A DNA stretch of 64,000 nucleotides from NCBI GenBank assembly GCA_001939145.1, contig LSRX01000853.1:205619-269618 (forward strand), given 5' to 3'. Both the position numbers and the translations under genes were made by a program. Numbering within the stretch: the first letter of the stretch is position 1; each line of letters opens with the position of its first letter. Under the pieces are notes generated by a model. That model made no database searches. It saw only the letters and a list, made by a program, of their open reading frames with translations, and was not told the DNA's origin. Below are positions 1 through 12,500 of this stretch, one piece after another. The stretch comes from Symbiodinium microadriaticum (Eukaryota > Sar > Dinophyceae > Suessiales > Symbiodiniaceae).

Positions 1-62
1 CCCCACCTCCACCTCCACCCCCACACCCACACCCACACGCACACGCACACGCACACGCGTGT
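1..62. repeat. CA-rich simple repeat
   Basis: Low-complexity run of CCA, CCCACA and CGCACA words at the window edge, followed by a GTGTG/GCGCGC stretch. It is a simple repeat with no coding signal. Confidence 0.7.
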
Positions 63-492
63 GGGCGAGGGCGCGCACGCGCGCGCACTCAAACAGGCAC
101 CGGAGAATCCACCAGGCAAAGGAACCGACACAAAAACTGGCATCAAGCACAAAGCAGCACAAGCATGAATTTGCACGGCAAACATACAAGAGTATACAAG
201 AACGCATGAGTTCCAAACGATAAACAGCGAAGCAATGTGCACACACACACACACACGCCTATGGGAAACATGATCCTCAAGAAGTTGAGACCATGCCCCA
301 CATCGACTTCCTCAAGTCTCAAATAGTGTTGGTTCGGGGTTTCATGGCTCGGGATCGGAGCTTCAGGCTTGGCTTGGGGATATGAAACTATACCTGAGTA
401 TGCAGTACAATCTCAATGGGGTGAAGTTGGCTTGGAACTCTTTGCATCACCGGCTGCCTGCCCAAAGACTCCGCGGAAGGAGTTCATCTGAC

Positions 493-648
493 CTCCAGGG
501 TTTGGCATATCGCGTCAGGGCGTTCGGAAACGAGGCTTTGAGGTCAAGAGTCAGCAGCGTTTTGACTGTGTCTGCGATGCCAGCTTCGAACTTCGGGATT
601 CGGTTCGACATCCGTGCTTGGAATTCCAAGTTGGCACCTGTGCCGTCC
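493..648 (-). CDS. candidate internal exon, unidentified protein
   Basis: On the minus strand a 156-nt open stretch lies between a good acceptor (TTTACAG) and a GT donor after CTGGAG. Its translation looks protein-like (for example ANLEFQARMSNRIPKFE) and is free of low complexity. I do not recognise the family and found no neighbouring exons. It could be chance; transcript data would decide. Confidence 0.22.
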
Positions 649-1460
649 CTGTAAAGGCAGGCCACGAGGCTGCCCTTTTCTTGGCTTTGGTTCGTTCATA
701 ATGTTTCAAGAACTTCAGCACCCTGGGGCACCTTCCCAGTAGACAGCCGTCGTCTGCAGGCCATGCTCCATAGATGCGGCCTGTATGGGCGGCGGGCAAT
801 CTTTCTTTGGCCTTCGGCATTGGTGACTAACACCACACAGCAGCAATCCCCCTGCTGGTTTCCTTTCCCCGACTGCCTTCAGGGAGTCGCGGGACAGGGC
901 CGCATAGCTGGTCTCCACGTCCTGCCGGCAAACATTGTCGACACCTGTAGGTGCTCATCAGTCTCGAAGCTCCACAAATCCAGCTCGTGCAGCAAACCTT
1001 TTTTTCGTGCAATCCTCCTGGACTCCTGTACTTGGCGAAAGAACTCTTTATGTGTACACGTACTCTGAGGTGCACGTGCTCCGGAAAGCCATGCAGTGTG
1101 TCTGGAACAGCTCTGAGTAACCAACCGCAACAGGTGCAGTCGGTTGCTAGGCAACGAGTTGACTCGCGAAGCCGGCTGCACTCGTATGATTGAACCGTGT
1201 CGGATGTGCGGATGCATACCGTTCTAGAAAACTCAATGCTGCCCCGGCGACCGATGAATGCAGTCTGCTTGATGTTTCTCGAGTGTTTAGCGGTTGACTT
1301 TGGTTTGTCTCCACGGCTCGTTGGACTGTTCGTTTTCAGGGAACACTTTATAAACTTTATACCGATCTCACTGTCCTGATAAATAACATCAAACCAGGCT
1401 TTGTTGGAATCATACTGGAAAGAAACACTAGCTTTTTGAAACTGTATAAGTCCATGTATC
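649..1460. other. unassigned DNA
   Basis: No repeat, RNA gene or convincing coding segment seen. Short open frames exist on both strands, but none has a recognisable motif. Confidence 0.5.
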
Positions 1461-1462
1461 CA

Positions 1463-1513
1463 TACATACATACATACATACATACGTACGTACGTACATA
1501 CATACATACATGC
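1463..1513. repeat. (CATA/CGTA)n microsatellite
   Basis: Tandem CATA units changing to CGTA and back to CATA. It is one of several tetranucleotide arrays of the same motif in the window. Confidence 0.9.
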
Positions 1514-2980
1514 GTATGGCCTGAGAGACGTCGCCGACGATTGACCTCTTGTCCCAAAAGCGTGGCACAGCTGCTAGGACTGCCACTGCATCAGAAATAT
1601 GTCCTAACTTTTTTTGCGTTGAGCAGAAGACTCGAGGATTCTGCGCGCTCAAGCGCACATTGCCTTGTAAACTACGCACAGCGCGAATTTCGGATAAGGC
1701 ATGGATGAGACAATGAGCAGTGTGGAAATCTCTGCACGTCAAGTCTACGCTTGCTTCTTACCAGATCTTATGCCATCGTCCTGCGAGCGGGAATGCTCTA
1801 GTCTGCATGGTCAGCCTGGTAACAACATGTTTCTCAGAGGACCTCATCATCCGAGCGAAGAAATGTTTTTCGACGTGGGGCCTGCTGGTCGGAAACTCGG
1901 CAAGCCAGTTATCCCTGTGGCAACCTTTCTGACACCTCTAGCTGAATATTTCTCAGACTTAAAGGATCGATAGGCCATGTTTTCACAGTTTGCATTCGTA
2001 CTGAAAAACCTTTTTGAGAAAATGAGATTTCTTTTGAGCATACCTTAGGGCACATGAGCTATCATTTAACACAGCGGGTCTGTTTGCAAAGAAATGTGAA
2101 GAATGGGGTCTGCCAGTCACTTTTAGTGGCTCGAAGACGGAGTGTCGCGACCTGTGTGTGTGTGTGTGTGTGTTTGTGTTGTGCGCAGACTCATCTGCAG
2201 CAGCCTTGTAGAAGGGCAACTTACCACTGACGTCAGTGATTTATCGAAACTGGCAGAATCCCTCAGACCGGAGAAAGAGAGGGGGGGGCACCACCGCGCC
2301 AACACAACCCTTTTTGAATTTAGTTCAGCAGCTGTTGCGGCCTTTGCGGTGAAGTCCTCTGCCAAACTTACCGACCGTGTCCTCAAAAACTGCTGGTGAT
2401 TGTGATTGTGCTGCGATTGAGCGATGCCAGGAGTTGCTGCACTTCGCCGGCCGTAGTGACGAAGCAGGAACGATAAGTTTTGAATTTCTTCTGCAGCTAC
2501 AGTAAACAAATTTGAGCTCGACTACGTCCGAACCTTGAGACTGTGAGGAATGCTCATGGTTCTTGAGTTCCCACTACTCCGACAACGCGAGCCGAGTTGA
2601 GGGGACCCTCAATAGTCCTAGGTCCTAGGGTTCAGGGCGCCAGGTGTACTGTAGCGGCTGTCTCGGGCCTAGGGCCCAGGGCTGGATGAAGTAATAATGA
2701 GACGTTAGCTGAGGCTTTGGCCGGGCTCCAGGGGGTCCTATAGATGCATGCAACTGTAATAGTACATCTGCATCATCTTTGCGGGGTCGTGCAACCAATC
2801 GACTCCGGCAGTTTAGGGTTTACATTTGGGATAGAGCCGACCCACCCGCCACTGGCCTCCATGATAGCTGGCAGAGAGCCAAGTGCTACCACGACCACTG
2901 AAAATCAAACTCGAGCCGCTGCAGCAAGCCAGCCATCCGTGGCAAACAAGACACCTAATTTTGCAAAGAAAGCTGTGCAC
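1514..2980. other. unassigned DNA with a short (TG)n tract
   Basis: Contains a (TG)n run near 2,153-2,173 and a stretch of CCTAGGGCC/GGGTTCAGGG words near 2,610-2,690. No gene recognised. Confidence 0.5.
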
Positions 2981-3300
2981 ATGTATGTACGTATGTATGT
3001 ATGTATGTATGCATGCATGTGTGTAGAACTGTGTATGTTTGTAGGTACGCACAAATGTGTGAATACATGTATGTATAGGTAGGTGAGTATATTATATATA
3101 TATATATGCACACAGGTATACACCTCTATTTGTATCTACTTCTGTTTTTACTTGTATTTGCACTTACACATGTCCACCCAAATATGTAGCAACTTATGTG
3201 CAGAAAAATATGCCCGTACACATATAGTTATATGTATATAGATATATGTACATACACACACTGTTGTATATCATTGTGTAGATATATGCACACATACTGT
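2981..3300. repeat. (GTAT)n and ATA-rich low-complexity region
   Basis: GTAT/GTATGT units followed by several TATATA and ACACATA patches. Simple-sequence DNA without coding support. Confidence 0.7.
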
Positions 3301-3589
3301 TCATTTATCTTCAGATCGTTGCACTGGTTGCGTGGATATCAGCACCCGCTGGCATTCCGCCTTCTACTCCCACACTAGCAGCTGGTGCCTCACCCGTATC
3401 AAGTGCTGGAGGCCAACCAATCCTGTCGCAGCGAGTTGAAAGGCATTAAGTTTAGGGTCGGAGCAGTGCTTGTGCTTGGATGCGAGAAGTTCTACGTGGT
3501 GTGTCTACTTCGGCGTGCGGATGCATGGAAGGCCCTGCATGTGCGCCTGCCTGTCTGCCTGCACACCTGTAACGCCTGCATGCATGCCT

Positions 3590-3790
3590 AGCGCTGCAGG
3601 GCAATGCAATGCAATGCCCCCCCACGCAATGCAATGTAGTATAGGGTCATGTACTGCTTTGGAAGGTAAAGTAAGGCAACGTAAGCCACAGTAATGTATT
3701 GTGAGGTAAGGTAGCCCAATTCTAATGTACTGCGCTATACTGCACTGTGAGGCATGGTAGGGTGGGGTAAGGTAATGATCCAGAGATGTG
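3590..3790. repeat. degenerate pentamer tract (GCAAT / GTAAG)
   Basis: Repeated GCAATGCAAT units pass into loosely repeated GGTAA, GTAAG and GTACTG words. It reads like an old, decayed short tandem repeat. Confidence 0.5.
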
Positions 3791-3933
3791 TGAGTCTATT
3801 CATGTGCTTACATCCACAAGGATGTGTGTTTGTACCTGTGTGTATGTCCTTTTCCATGTCTTTATGTATGAGCGGGTGAAAACAGAACAATAAAAAGAAA
3901 AACACGCAGCATGAGGCATATATTTACAAATGT

Positions 3934-4373
3934 CGTGTGTATACACACATACACACATACATACATACATACATACATACATACATACATACATACATAC
4001 ATACNATACACACATACACACATACATACATACATACATACATACATACATACATACATACATACATACATACTTACATACTTACATACTTACATACATA
4101 CATACATACATACTTACATACTTACATACTTACATACATACATACACATGTTTAAATAATGTATTGTACATATACAAGCACATGTACAAACAGATGTATA
4201 CATACATACACGTATACACACATACACACATACATACGCACATACATACACACATACACACACACATACATACATACATACATACATACATACATACATA
4301 CATACATACATACATACTGACATACTTACATACTTACTTACATACATACATACATACTTACACACTTACATAC

Positions 4374-4404
<31 letters not shown>

Positions 4405-4735
4405 CGTACATACATACATACATACATACAGTACATACATCCATACAGTACATACATCCATGCGTGCTTACATAAATGCATACATACATACATACATACA
4501 TACATACATACATACGCGCATACATACATACATACATACATACATACATACATACATACATACGTACATACACATACATACATACCTACATACACACATA
4601 CACATACATACACATACATACACTTACATACACATACAAGAGTACGCACGTCCATGCATGCATACATACAGACCGACATACTGACATACATACACATGTG
4701 CATGCATACATACATGCCATCCAAACATGCTTATA
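3934..4735. repeat. long (CATA)n array with CACA and CTTA variants
   Basis: About 800 bp of CATA units. Blocks of CATACACA and regularly spaced CTTACATA variants occur within it, with a short non-repeat break near 4,160-4,200. One ambiguous base (N) sits at 4,005, which suggests the assembly is uncertain here. Apparent reading frames through it (Tyr/Ile/His/Thr or Met/Tyr/Val/Cys strings) are artefacts. Confidence 0.97.
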
Positions 4736-6380
4736 TACATAAACACAGGAACTGTCGTGAGACATTAAGATGGAGAGTATAGAACAGGCCACGCTTGAAG
4801 CATTGCATGTTCGTGACTCCGATCTGGAGTAACAAAACCAGCTTTGCCGCTCGTGTCACATCCTGAACACTCTGCGGATGCGGTGAGTTGCTATGAGACG
4901 TGATTCTCGATTCCCATTTGCTGCAACTTGAAACCCTTCTCAACACCTTTCGAATTGAGATCACTTTCCTGAAGTGGCAGCACCAGCAACCGCGTAGGTT
5001 CACAAACAGTTACGAGGTTGGCAGAATAAGTGACCCGCATGTCAACTGCAAGGAGATCATGGCACGAGGCAAACTGCAACCATATATGTTGAGCTGAGCT
5101 GCCCAAGGCATTCCGCAGCACTCGATGACGGCTCAGAGCACTGCAGCCTGCTCTGAGTTTCTCCAGAGGTGGTCAATTCAATCTCTTGACTGGGCCAAAC
5201 GACATGGGAGGTGCTACTGATATGCCTTTGGAGGCATCCACACGCACCGTGTTTCTTGGCTTGGTTGTACGCAAATGAGACCCGAAAAAAACATCAGCAG
5301 ACTCGGTTGCGGCCACAACTGCAGCGACACAGGCATCTCTACGAATGTTGTGATGTCTTCTTTCCTGGACCTCGGCGCAACCCCTGAAGACCCTGCGCAA
5401 ACTCGCAGCATCAGCACTCCTCGCGCGAGACGAATCGCTTGAAAGCCGCGATAATTGCCTTCATCAGTCTGGCAGGTGGGGCGAGACCAGATTAAGAGCA
5501 AGGAGAGCTGTATTTCATGCAAAAACGCGAGCATGAACAAACAATGAGAAGACAAGCGTGTGGATATCATCCACATACATTCATCATCACTATCAGTCAC
5601 TGTCGTGAAACAGAACTGTACATGTCCGTCAGCTACAGTCTACATACCGTATACATAGAGATTTCAACTTCCCAGACCAGGAAGAACCGCACTCAACTTC
5701 TCCAGCCCGCATTTGCCACTTGTACTTAGACGGAACGAACACATGGCATGGAAGCTGACTTGTCTATCTTCTGACGCGCTGCCTTGCAAAAACTGTTGCA
5801 TGCTGCCAAATTTTTCTCTTCGGCAAATCAGTCGTCGCAGTTACAGCCGAACACTGCGCAGCGGATGGTTCCAAGTACGGTCCTGGCAATCAGGTTCGGC
5901 ACAAATACAGGTAGACATAGATAGATGTGAACGTGTGTGTTATATAGCGGTCCTACCAGTTCTTTGTTGTCCCGGCGGTATATCGCGTGACATTTCCTGT
6001 CGGACTTGGATTTCGGATAGGAAAGGTTTCTGTTGAAGATAGCGTGTTAACAATTCTCATTTAAATTTTGAATGGCTTGGCGTGGCTATTGGCTCGGCTT
6101 GGTTCGGCGGAGTGTGTCGGGAGATAAATCGAACTATATTTATAGACTTATAGACTGATGCAATGCGATCAAGTACTGGACACACACAGTTTTCACACAC
6201 GTCAGCATGCACACTGTGTCTCTGTGTGGGTGTGACATATACAGAACCAAATGTCTCTGTGTGTGTGTGTATACCAACACATGCACGTCCCATAAGTGAG
6301 AGCTTGAAGACCAACAGGAGCAGCCATTGGATCCCCCCGAAGTGATCAATGGGGTGGAGTGGGCGGGATCGAAAATCCGC
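4736..6380. other. unassigned DNA
   Basis: Short open frames on both strands without known motifs; the most protein-like is a minus-strand stretch at about 5,215-5,360. No confident gene. Confidence 0.45.
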
Positions 6381-6382
6381 GC

Positions 6383-6492
6383 CGATCGGCTGATCGCCAA
6401 AATGGCCACGGATCAAAAATCACGGCTGTTCTTCCGATCGTGAAAACTGAACTCTTAATTCCTAACCCACCAGACCGATAATTAGGAAACCA
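6383..6492. repeat. dispersed repeat R1, copy 1
   Basis: About 110 bp closely matching 9,391-9,500 in the same orientation. It ends in a short self-complementary segment (TCCTAATT ... AATTAGGA in the other copy). Sequences diverge sharply on both sides, so it looks like the end of a mobile element. Confidence 0.7.
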
Positions 6493-6589
6493 GTTTACAC
6501 GATCTACACCGTTCGACACTCGCAGTGAGCTCGACTACCCAACATTAGTATGTTCTACACAGGTAACCCACCCGGTTAAGTACTCAGCT

Positions 6590-7460
6590 GTACAGCCAGC
6601 GAGGGTGAGGAGACCTCAGACCTTGTACGCGTCAAGGGCTTAAACACTCTTTGCACATGGGCTACAGCCCGGCAAAGACAACTACGTCTGCTGCAAGAAC
6701 TTCTGTTGGCATTAAAACCGGCACTGCTGTACACTGGAAGTAAGCAACTTTACAACTACTGTGGCGCGAGAGCCATAGCTTCTAACTGTACACCTTGCAA
6801 AGGAGAGGAGGCCCCATACCCAGATCAGCAGACACTCTCACTCCAGCTCAGCATGTCAGGACCGCGACTGCTTGTGACATAGCACCAATATTTGAAGAGG
6901 AATTCTCAGAAACCAAGAAACCGACAGAGTTGCTTGTGATCGTGAGCTGCATCACCATTCCGCAAATACCGGAGCGCCGAAGGCAGCTACAACGGTAAAC
7001 TGAGAAGGGAGCGCTATAACACAGCAACTGTTTCTGCAGTAGGTTTTATGGGTCCCACAGGAATCTTCAGCTACTCTGTGCCTTCGTTCATGCCAGCCGT
7101 CTCATTGCCATCAGAAGAAGGCTGCCGTCTGGGGCTAAGACCCATGCACTGAAATAAAGGAGCCACAAATAACGAAACCATCCAAAAGTAGGAAGTGTCA
7201 ACCACCGAATGTAACAAAGTATGCAATCGTTCACTCGAAACATTGATGACCACCTGAAACTGCTGTGCATACTTCCCAAATTCAAATCAAAGACGGAGTA
7301 GACAAGCCAGCTGGAATTCCATCTCGGCCATTCCCTAAGGTTGAGCGCCCCTCGGGGCCCGGCTCATCAGTGCCTCTACGTAACGCAGCTTCTCCTGGCG
7401 AGGCCCTGCGTGATGCCACCCACTCACTTCTCCACCCGATAAAACACTGGTTAAGTTTGT
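6590..7460. repeat. dispersed repeat R2, copy 1
   Basis: Shares several blocks in the same order with 55,180-56,490: GGTGAGGAGACCTCAGAC, TGCTGCAAGAACTTCTGT, CCGAATGTAACAAAG, a GC-rich hairpin at 7,342-7,366 and CTTCTCCACCCGATAAAACA. The copies are diverged. No protein is evident, so a non-autonomous element is likely. Confidence 0.6.
7342..7366. other. GC-rich hairpin inside repeat R2
   Basis: TGAGC plus GCCCC pairs with GGGGC plus GCTCA around a two-base loop, with one small bulge. The same hairpin sits at 56,365-56,389 with changed loop bases, so the structure may matter for the element. Confidence 0.5.
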
Positions 7461-8119
7461 TAGTTAGCGTGGATCCCCCCACCACCATGGGTGTGGTGGG
7501 AAGCCTCGCCTCCGCACATCATTGTGTTTAGCGTGGCCATCATGGTATCGCTGAGCTGCCCGGACTTGGGACCGGGTGGGCTCGACAATGATGTAACTTG
7601 GCAGCTCGCCGCAGGCAGAGAGCAAGTGCAAGTCAGGAGTGGTGACCACTCGCCGGAACCCAGTGACAAAGTTGCACATGTGCAGGATGGGACTGGAGGC
7701 CACTAACCCATCAGTTGCAAAAACGCTCGACCACACTCTCCTGCCCCAAGATGGGGGTGGAAACCACACACCCAGGCTCAGACATGACGATTATTTAAGC
7801 TTCTGGCAGTGCGATCATGGAACTCGCTTTGACTGGTGCCGCGCAATGGGCAAGGCACCGGCCTTCCCAGCTCTCCACGCAAGCCACCGCGGTGGCCAGA
7901 CCGTCAAGGAGTTGCAACTGGCTTTCTCGCTCACACTTACCAAAGCAGCGCTGGAAACGATACGGGGCAGCCCTCCCACTGCATATGCTGCCTCAATTTA
8001 CGAAGAAGTGGCACAATGCAGTAAAGTCCAAACATCATCTCTGTAGTTGAAAATTTATAGGCTTACCATCAGGACCCTGAAATGGGGCGAAGCCAACCAA
8101 AACACAAACCACCCCGACC
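7461..8119. other. unassigned, possibly an extension of the retroelement relic
   Basis: Open frames exist on both strands without recognised motifs. It adjoins the RNase H relic and may belong to the same decayed element. Confidence 0.3.
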
Positions 8120-8990
8120 CCGAACTACCACTCCAGTCGCGAACTTGAGCCCCGAGGCTTAGGGCGGTTGTCAGCTGGATTTGCATCGATCATCTCAGCT
8201 CAAAGACCAGATCCTAGAAATTCCTACGAGCTCGCAAACGTCTTCCTTGGCAGACTAGCCTTTGATCAAGGCTGCTTCCTCCAGCTCGGAATCTATAAGG
8301 GGAAGGACGAGCTTGCCTCTAAGTTCTTCACGATAAGTCTGGACCGCCACCACAGCAGCGAGTGGCTCTACCATGCAGATCTGAGTTCCACTGGGGAACC
8401 ACCGCTGCATAATCACGGGGAGACTCCAGACTGTCGCGGGAGATCATCCCTCGTGAACATCACCCCGCCTATCATCTCAGTAGACGGATCTTTCGGGCTT
8501 GAACTCGGAGCCGAGCCATCTGTGAAAATCACTACGCCCGACTTCTTCGGACCCGAACGGCGTATAGGGCGAGGAGGCTCGTGCAGCAGCGGAAACCGGG
8601 GCAGGCGAGAGCCCTGCCGAAGCTGTCCTCCGAGAGTACTGTTGATCGGAGAGGGCCCTAACGAAAGCCCGGCCAATTTTGGGAGGCCCCGAACATGAGC
8701 CTCCCTTGAAGTTTTCCTTCCAGCTTGCCCGAGTGTGCGCTCTTCGTGCTCCAAGATCATGGAGATCTCGCTTGCGCGACTTAGGTGTAAGTGACCCCCC
8801 AGGATCGTCGGGTCAGAGCACAGCTGCAGTTTCTGCTGGTCAAACCGAGCGCCCAACCACCAGTGGACCTGCTCAGCTAGAGCGTCCCTTATAATTAGAC
8901 CAGTTATAGACCGCTGAGACCAGCCCGAATCACAAAGACGGCGACCTTGCCCGCATTCGGGTCCCTGATGGCGACCACACTCCACTTCCG
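8120..8990 (-). pseudogene. retroelement RNase H-like relic
   Basis: Reading the minus strand, frame pieces around 8,540-8,430 give VIFTDGS followed by IGGVMF, the catalytic-Asp strand pattern of RNase H-like domains in retroelements. A different frame then continues with YREELRGKLVLPLIDSE and ALIKG, and a third gives DANPADNRPKPRG. Those resemble the rest of such a domain, up to a degraded 'NPADGPSR'-like end. Stops and frame changes break it repeatedly, so it is dead. Repeat R1 (9,391-9,500) may be the matching element end. DIRS-like or another retroelement class cannot be told apart here. Confidence 0.4.
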
Positions 8991-9390
8991 GTGAGCCGGG
9001 AGATCGGGATCCGCCGATAAGTTCGCCGCCACGTTGGCATCCGTGGAAGGGAGCTTCAGCTTCTCCGTGACCACGGCAGCCATGTTGATCCCATTAGAGG
9101 TGGCACCGTCCACCCCTCTGACCTTGTTCTGTTGAACGACCTCAAAGCGCCGCGTGGGGATCCATGATCATCACCCACGAGCTTAGAGACATCGTCGATG
9201 TCAAAGAAAGGCCCGAGCGCCGCCCTTCTTGAACATCTTACATGGTGGCTTCCCAGAGCTTAGGCGAGTGCTCCGTGATCGGAGCGGCGCAAACGGCCCT
9301 CAAAACCTTCTCGCGAAATTCCACCAAGTTCTTGCACCTCGATGGAGTCCACATGAGGCTTGCGATCAGCAGCCCAATGGTGGGACGAGG
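8991..9390. other. unassigned, flank of retroelement relic
   Basis: A minus-strand open frame at 9,238-9,501 overlaps repeat R1 and could be a decayed upstream part of the same element. No motif recognised. Confidence 0.3.
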
Positions 9391-9500
9391 CGATGATCGC
9401 CAAAATTGCCACGGATCAAACATCACGGCTGTTCTTCCGATCGTGATCGTGATAACTGCTCTCCTAATTCCTAACCCACCAGACCGATAATTAGGAAACA
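9391..9500. repeat. dispersed repeat R1, copy 2
   Basis: Counterpart of 6,383-6,492, with a small GATCGT expansion. It ends at the inverted TCCTAATT/AATTAGGA pair just before a (TA)n tract. Confidence 0.7.
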
Positions 9501-9509
9501 CACATGCGC

Positions 9510-9538
9510 TATATATATATATATATATATATATATAA
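9510..9538. repeat. (TA)n microsatellite
   Basis: Uninterrupted TA dinucleotide run immediately after repeat R1. Confidence 0.9.
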
Positions 9539-10729
9539 GTATAAGCATCTTAATATGCGCACACACACACAGAGACACTTAATTACTCTCTGACTCACTC
9601 GCGCACGCACTCACTTACTTACTTGAGTAGTACGTTAGAGTTACATGCCCGCTGTGCAACTACCTCGACAAAGCAAGCGCCGGCTGCACTCCAGTGGCGC
9701 ACCAGTACCTCGTCTCCTGCACGGAACGGAGCTGAGGGTCTACAGAGCAGGTGTCGATGCGCCTTTCTGAGCAACTGACGGCCCGCGTGCGACTTGAGTG
9801 CTGGGCCCCGGCAGTGCACTATGGCAGTGGCAACTCCATGAACAGAGCACGGGCATACAGTGTGAGATGTACAAGCCTCACTGAGGTCTGGATGAGAGAG
9901 AAGTCGCATATTCATCCCAGGGAACAGCTATCACAATAACCTACGGGTGTACTCAGAATGGTATAAAGATGAGCACGGCGACATCCGACAACTCCCCACG
10001 CAATGGTTTGCACCACGGCAATCCTAGGCTAGAGTGCACAAGCCCTTAGCAAGACGGCAACAAAGCCTCAAGCATGAACCCAAGAGCAAGCTCCTCCGCT
10101 GTCCAGCCATGACGCCATTGAATGCCCGACCCCAGGAATCGAAAGGTGGCGGGGGTGGCCTCACTTCAGCCAGATCTTGCCGTGCTGACACCAGCTCTAT
10201 GCAAACCCTGATATTAGAAGCAGCAGTAGTGATGCTTGTCGCCGGTCTCGTCGTCGATTTAGCGCTGCTGTATGGTGGAAGTACAGTGGTAGGGGTAGCA
10301 GTGACATCCAGTCGCAGTCGAAGCAGGCGCCATAGCAGTGGTGGTCTGGTCGCTGTGGTTGTGGAGATGGAAGGAGGAGCAGCAGCAGTACTGTCAGGAG
10401 TTGGGCTGAAAAGAATCGTCGATATTGCGACGAACGGACACATTGAGCTTCAAGCCCAAAGTTCCCACGAAACCCTGCGCTACGGGAGACTGCAAGATGA
10501 CGAATCTGCAATATTTAGTATACACGCGGATCCTACACCACATGTCAGTCTGATTTCGTGCTCCTATATGTTTTCTTCATTCGGCTAGCGCTATTGACTG
10601 CCCCACGGCCATCTCTTGACACTTCCTCGTAGGCTGTGCCATGCTATGCTTATCACCATTAGCGTATCACCATTACCGATTATGACGAGAACTGGGAAGA
10701 TTACCAGGAGCGACGCAGCGACGAATTGC
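9539..10729. other. unassigned DNA
   Basis: An open frame of 184 codons at 10,034-10,588 is rich in Val, Ala, Gly and Ser and overlaps an equally open minus frame. That fits degenerate GTA/GTG-type repeat rather than a gene. A minus-strand stretch near 9,650-9,710 (EVLVRHWSAAGACFVE between AG and GT) is exon-like but unidentified. Confidence 0.35.
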
Positions 10730-10808
10730 ACTACTGCAACTAATACGAGTATCACTACTATTACGACGAGTACGTCGACTGCTACTTGACTTCCGCCGCC
10801 GCAATAGC

Positions 10809-10839
<31 letters not shown>

Positions 10840-11181
10840 ACTTCTACTTCTACCACGACGACGACCACCACTACTACTACTAGTACTAGTAGTACTAGTA
10901 GTACGAGTAGTACGAGTTGTACTAGTTGTACTACTAGTACTAGTACTAGTACTAGTACTACTACTACTACTACGACGACGACGACGACGACGACGACTTT
11001 TTTCTGCCACTTTTCCCTGCCACTACGACTTTTTCTTCTGAAGCTACTACTGCTGCTGCTGCTGGTACTGCTACCATTACCACTACCACTGCTCTGCCTC
11101 TGCCACCGCCACTACCACTTCCAGTACCATCGCCACCGCCACTGATGCTACTACGGCTACTACAAACGGCACCACTACTGA

Positions 11182-11253
<72 letters not shown>

Positions 11254-11481
11254 ACTCCTGCTGCTGCTGCTCCTACGCCTGCTCGTAATCCTCCTCCTAC
11301 TACAACTACGTCACTACTACCACTGCTACTCCTACTCCTACTCCTACTCCTACTTCTACTCCTACTCCCCCTCCTCCGACTGCTACGACTACGACTACGA
11401 CTGCGACTACGACTACGACCGCGACTACGAATAGGACTACGACCACCACCACCACCACCACCACCACCACCACTACTACTA
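10730..11481. repeat. compound trinucleotide array (TAC/TGC/GAC/CTA)
   Basis: About 750 bp of changing trinucleotide blocks: (TAC)n, (GAC)n, (ACTAGT)n, (TGC)n with about 25 uninterrupted units near 11,200-11,255, (TCC/TAC)n, (CTACGA)n and (CAC)n. All frames appear open as homopolymer-like proteins, which is an artefact. Confidence 0.95.
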
Positions 11482-12350
11482 CAAATTCACTCCATGTGTG
11501 TATTATCGTTGACAAGCAGCTCATAAGTTTCAATATGTAATATACTTCAAGATGCAGTTGCAGGCTGCCCCATTGGATCCCAGCCCAAGAACAGCTGCTA
11601 GCTGCTGGAAGCTGTCCCGTCAGGTAACCGAACAGAAGCCTCTTACAGCTAGACCCTTAGCTGGAACTTCGCAGCTAAAAGCCGGGAACGGCGACCAGGA
11701 AAGCCATTGAAGACGAATTGCTATCAAAAAACTAACGTTGGCCAACATGAGCTACAATGCAGGGCCCCCGGCGCCACCTCAGTCGCAGGCCCCTCAGCCT
11801 CTGACTGGCCTGATTGGCCCGGGCTGTTGTCGATCGGCGAGTCCTTCAGAGGCCGCGAAACCTTTGAAGCCTAAGCAGCCTAGCAGCCAAAATCCTGAGT
11901 GGACTCTGTATCCATTACAAATATTACTTTCAGTATGATCATGCCGACCACATCCACATCCACATCCCACGGCACATCTGTGAAGATTGGCACCGTGTTG
12001 ACGAGGATCTTGACTGGGAAAATGATGGATGCCGGAATGACTGAGGAAAAGAGACAGAGCGAGGCAAAGACAGACAAACAGAGGAACGGCACACGAGCCG
12101 CTCACACTCAGCGGTAGTGCACACATACAAAAAATGCTGCAGTGAAGGATACCACCAGCTCCGATATGGACGGAAGAGTCCAATCAGGCATGTGCAGGCA
12201 GGATGAAGCCAAGGCTTGGATGCTTAGCACCGACCCGATTATTGTCCTGAACATGCAAGCAGACAGTACAGCACGTGACTGGCAATTTAAGAGGTACTTC
12301 GCAGACAGGTATCCATGATTGCATGCACATGCATCACCTATCCATATACA
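11482..12350. other. unassigned DNA
   Basis: No recognisable gene or repeat beyond scattered short words. Confidence 0.45.
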
Positions 12351-12352
12351 TG

Positions 12353-12500
12353 CGTATGTGTATATATATATATATATATATACACATATATATATATGTA
12401 TATATGTATACATACATGCATGCATGCATGCATGCATACATACATACATCCATGCATGCATGCATACATACATACATACATACATACACACACACATGCA
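12353..12500. repeat. compound (TA)n / (CATG)n / (CATA)n microsatellite
   Basis: TA run, then ATGC units, then CATA units and a CA tail. Confidence 0.9.

Noticed and set aside
3934..4735. Long open frames of Tyr/Ile/His/Thr and Met/Tyr/Val/Cys on both strands
   Set aside because: They are translations of the CATA microsatellite and carry no independent coding signal.
10591..11533. Poly-Thr, poly-Leu, poly-Ser and poly-Val reading frames
   Set aside because: All arise from the compound trinucleotide array.
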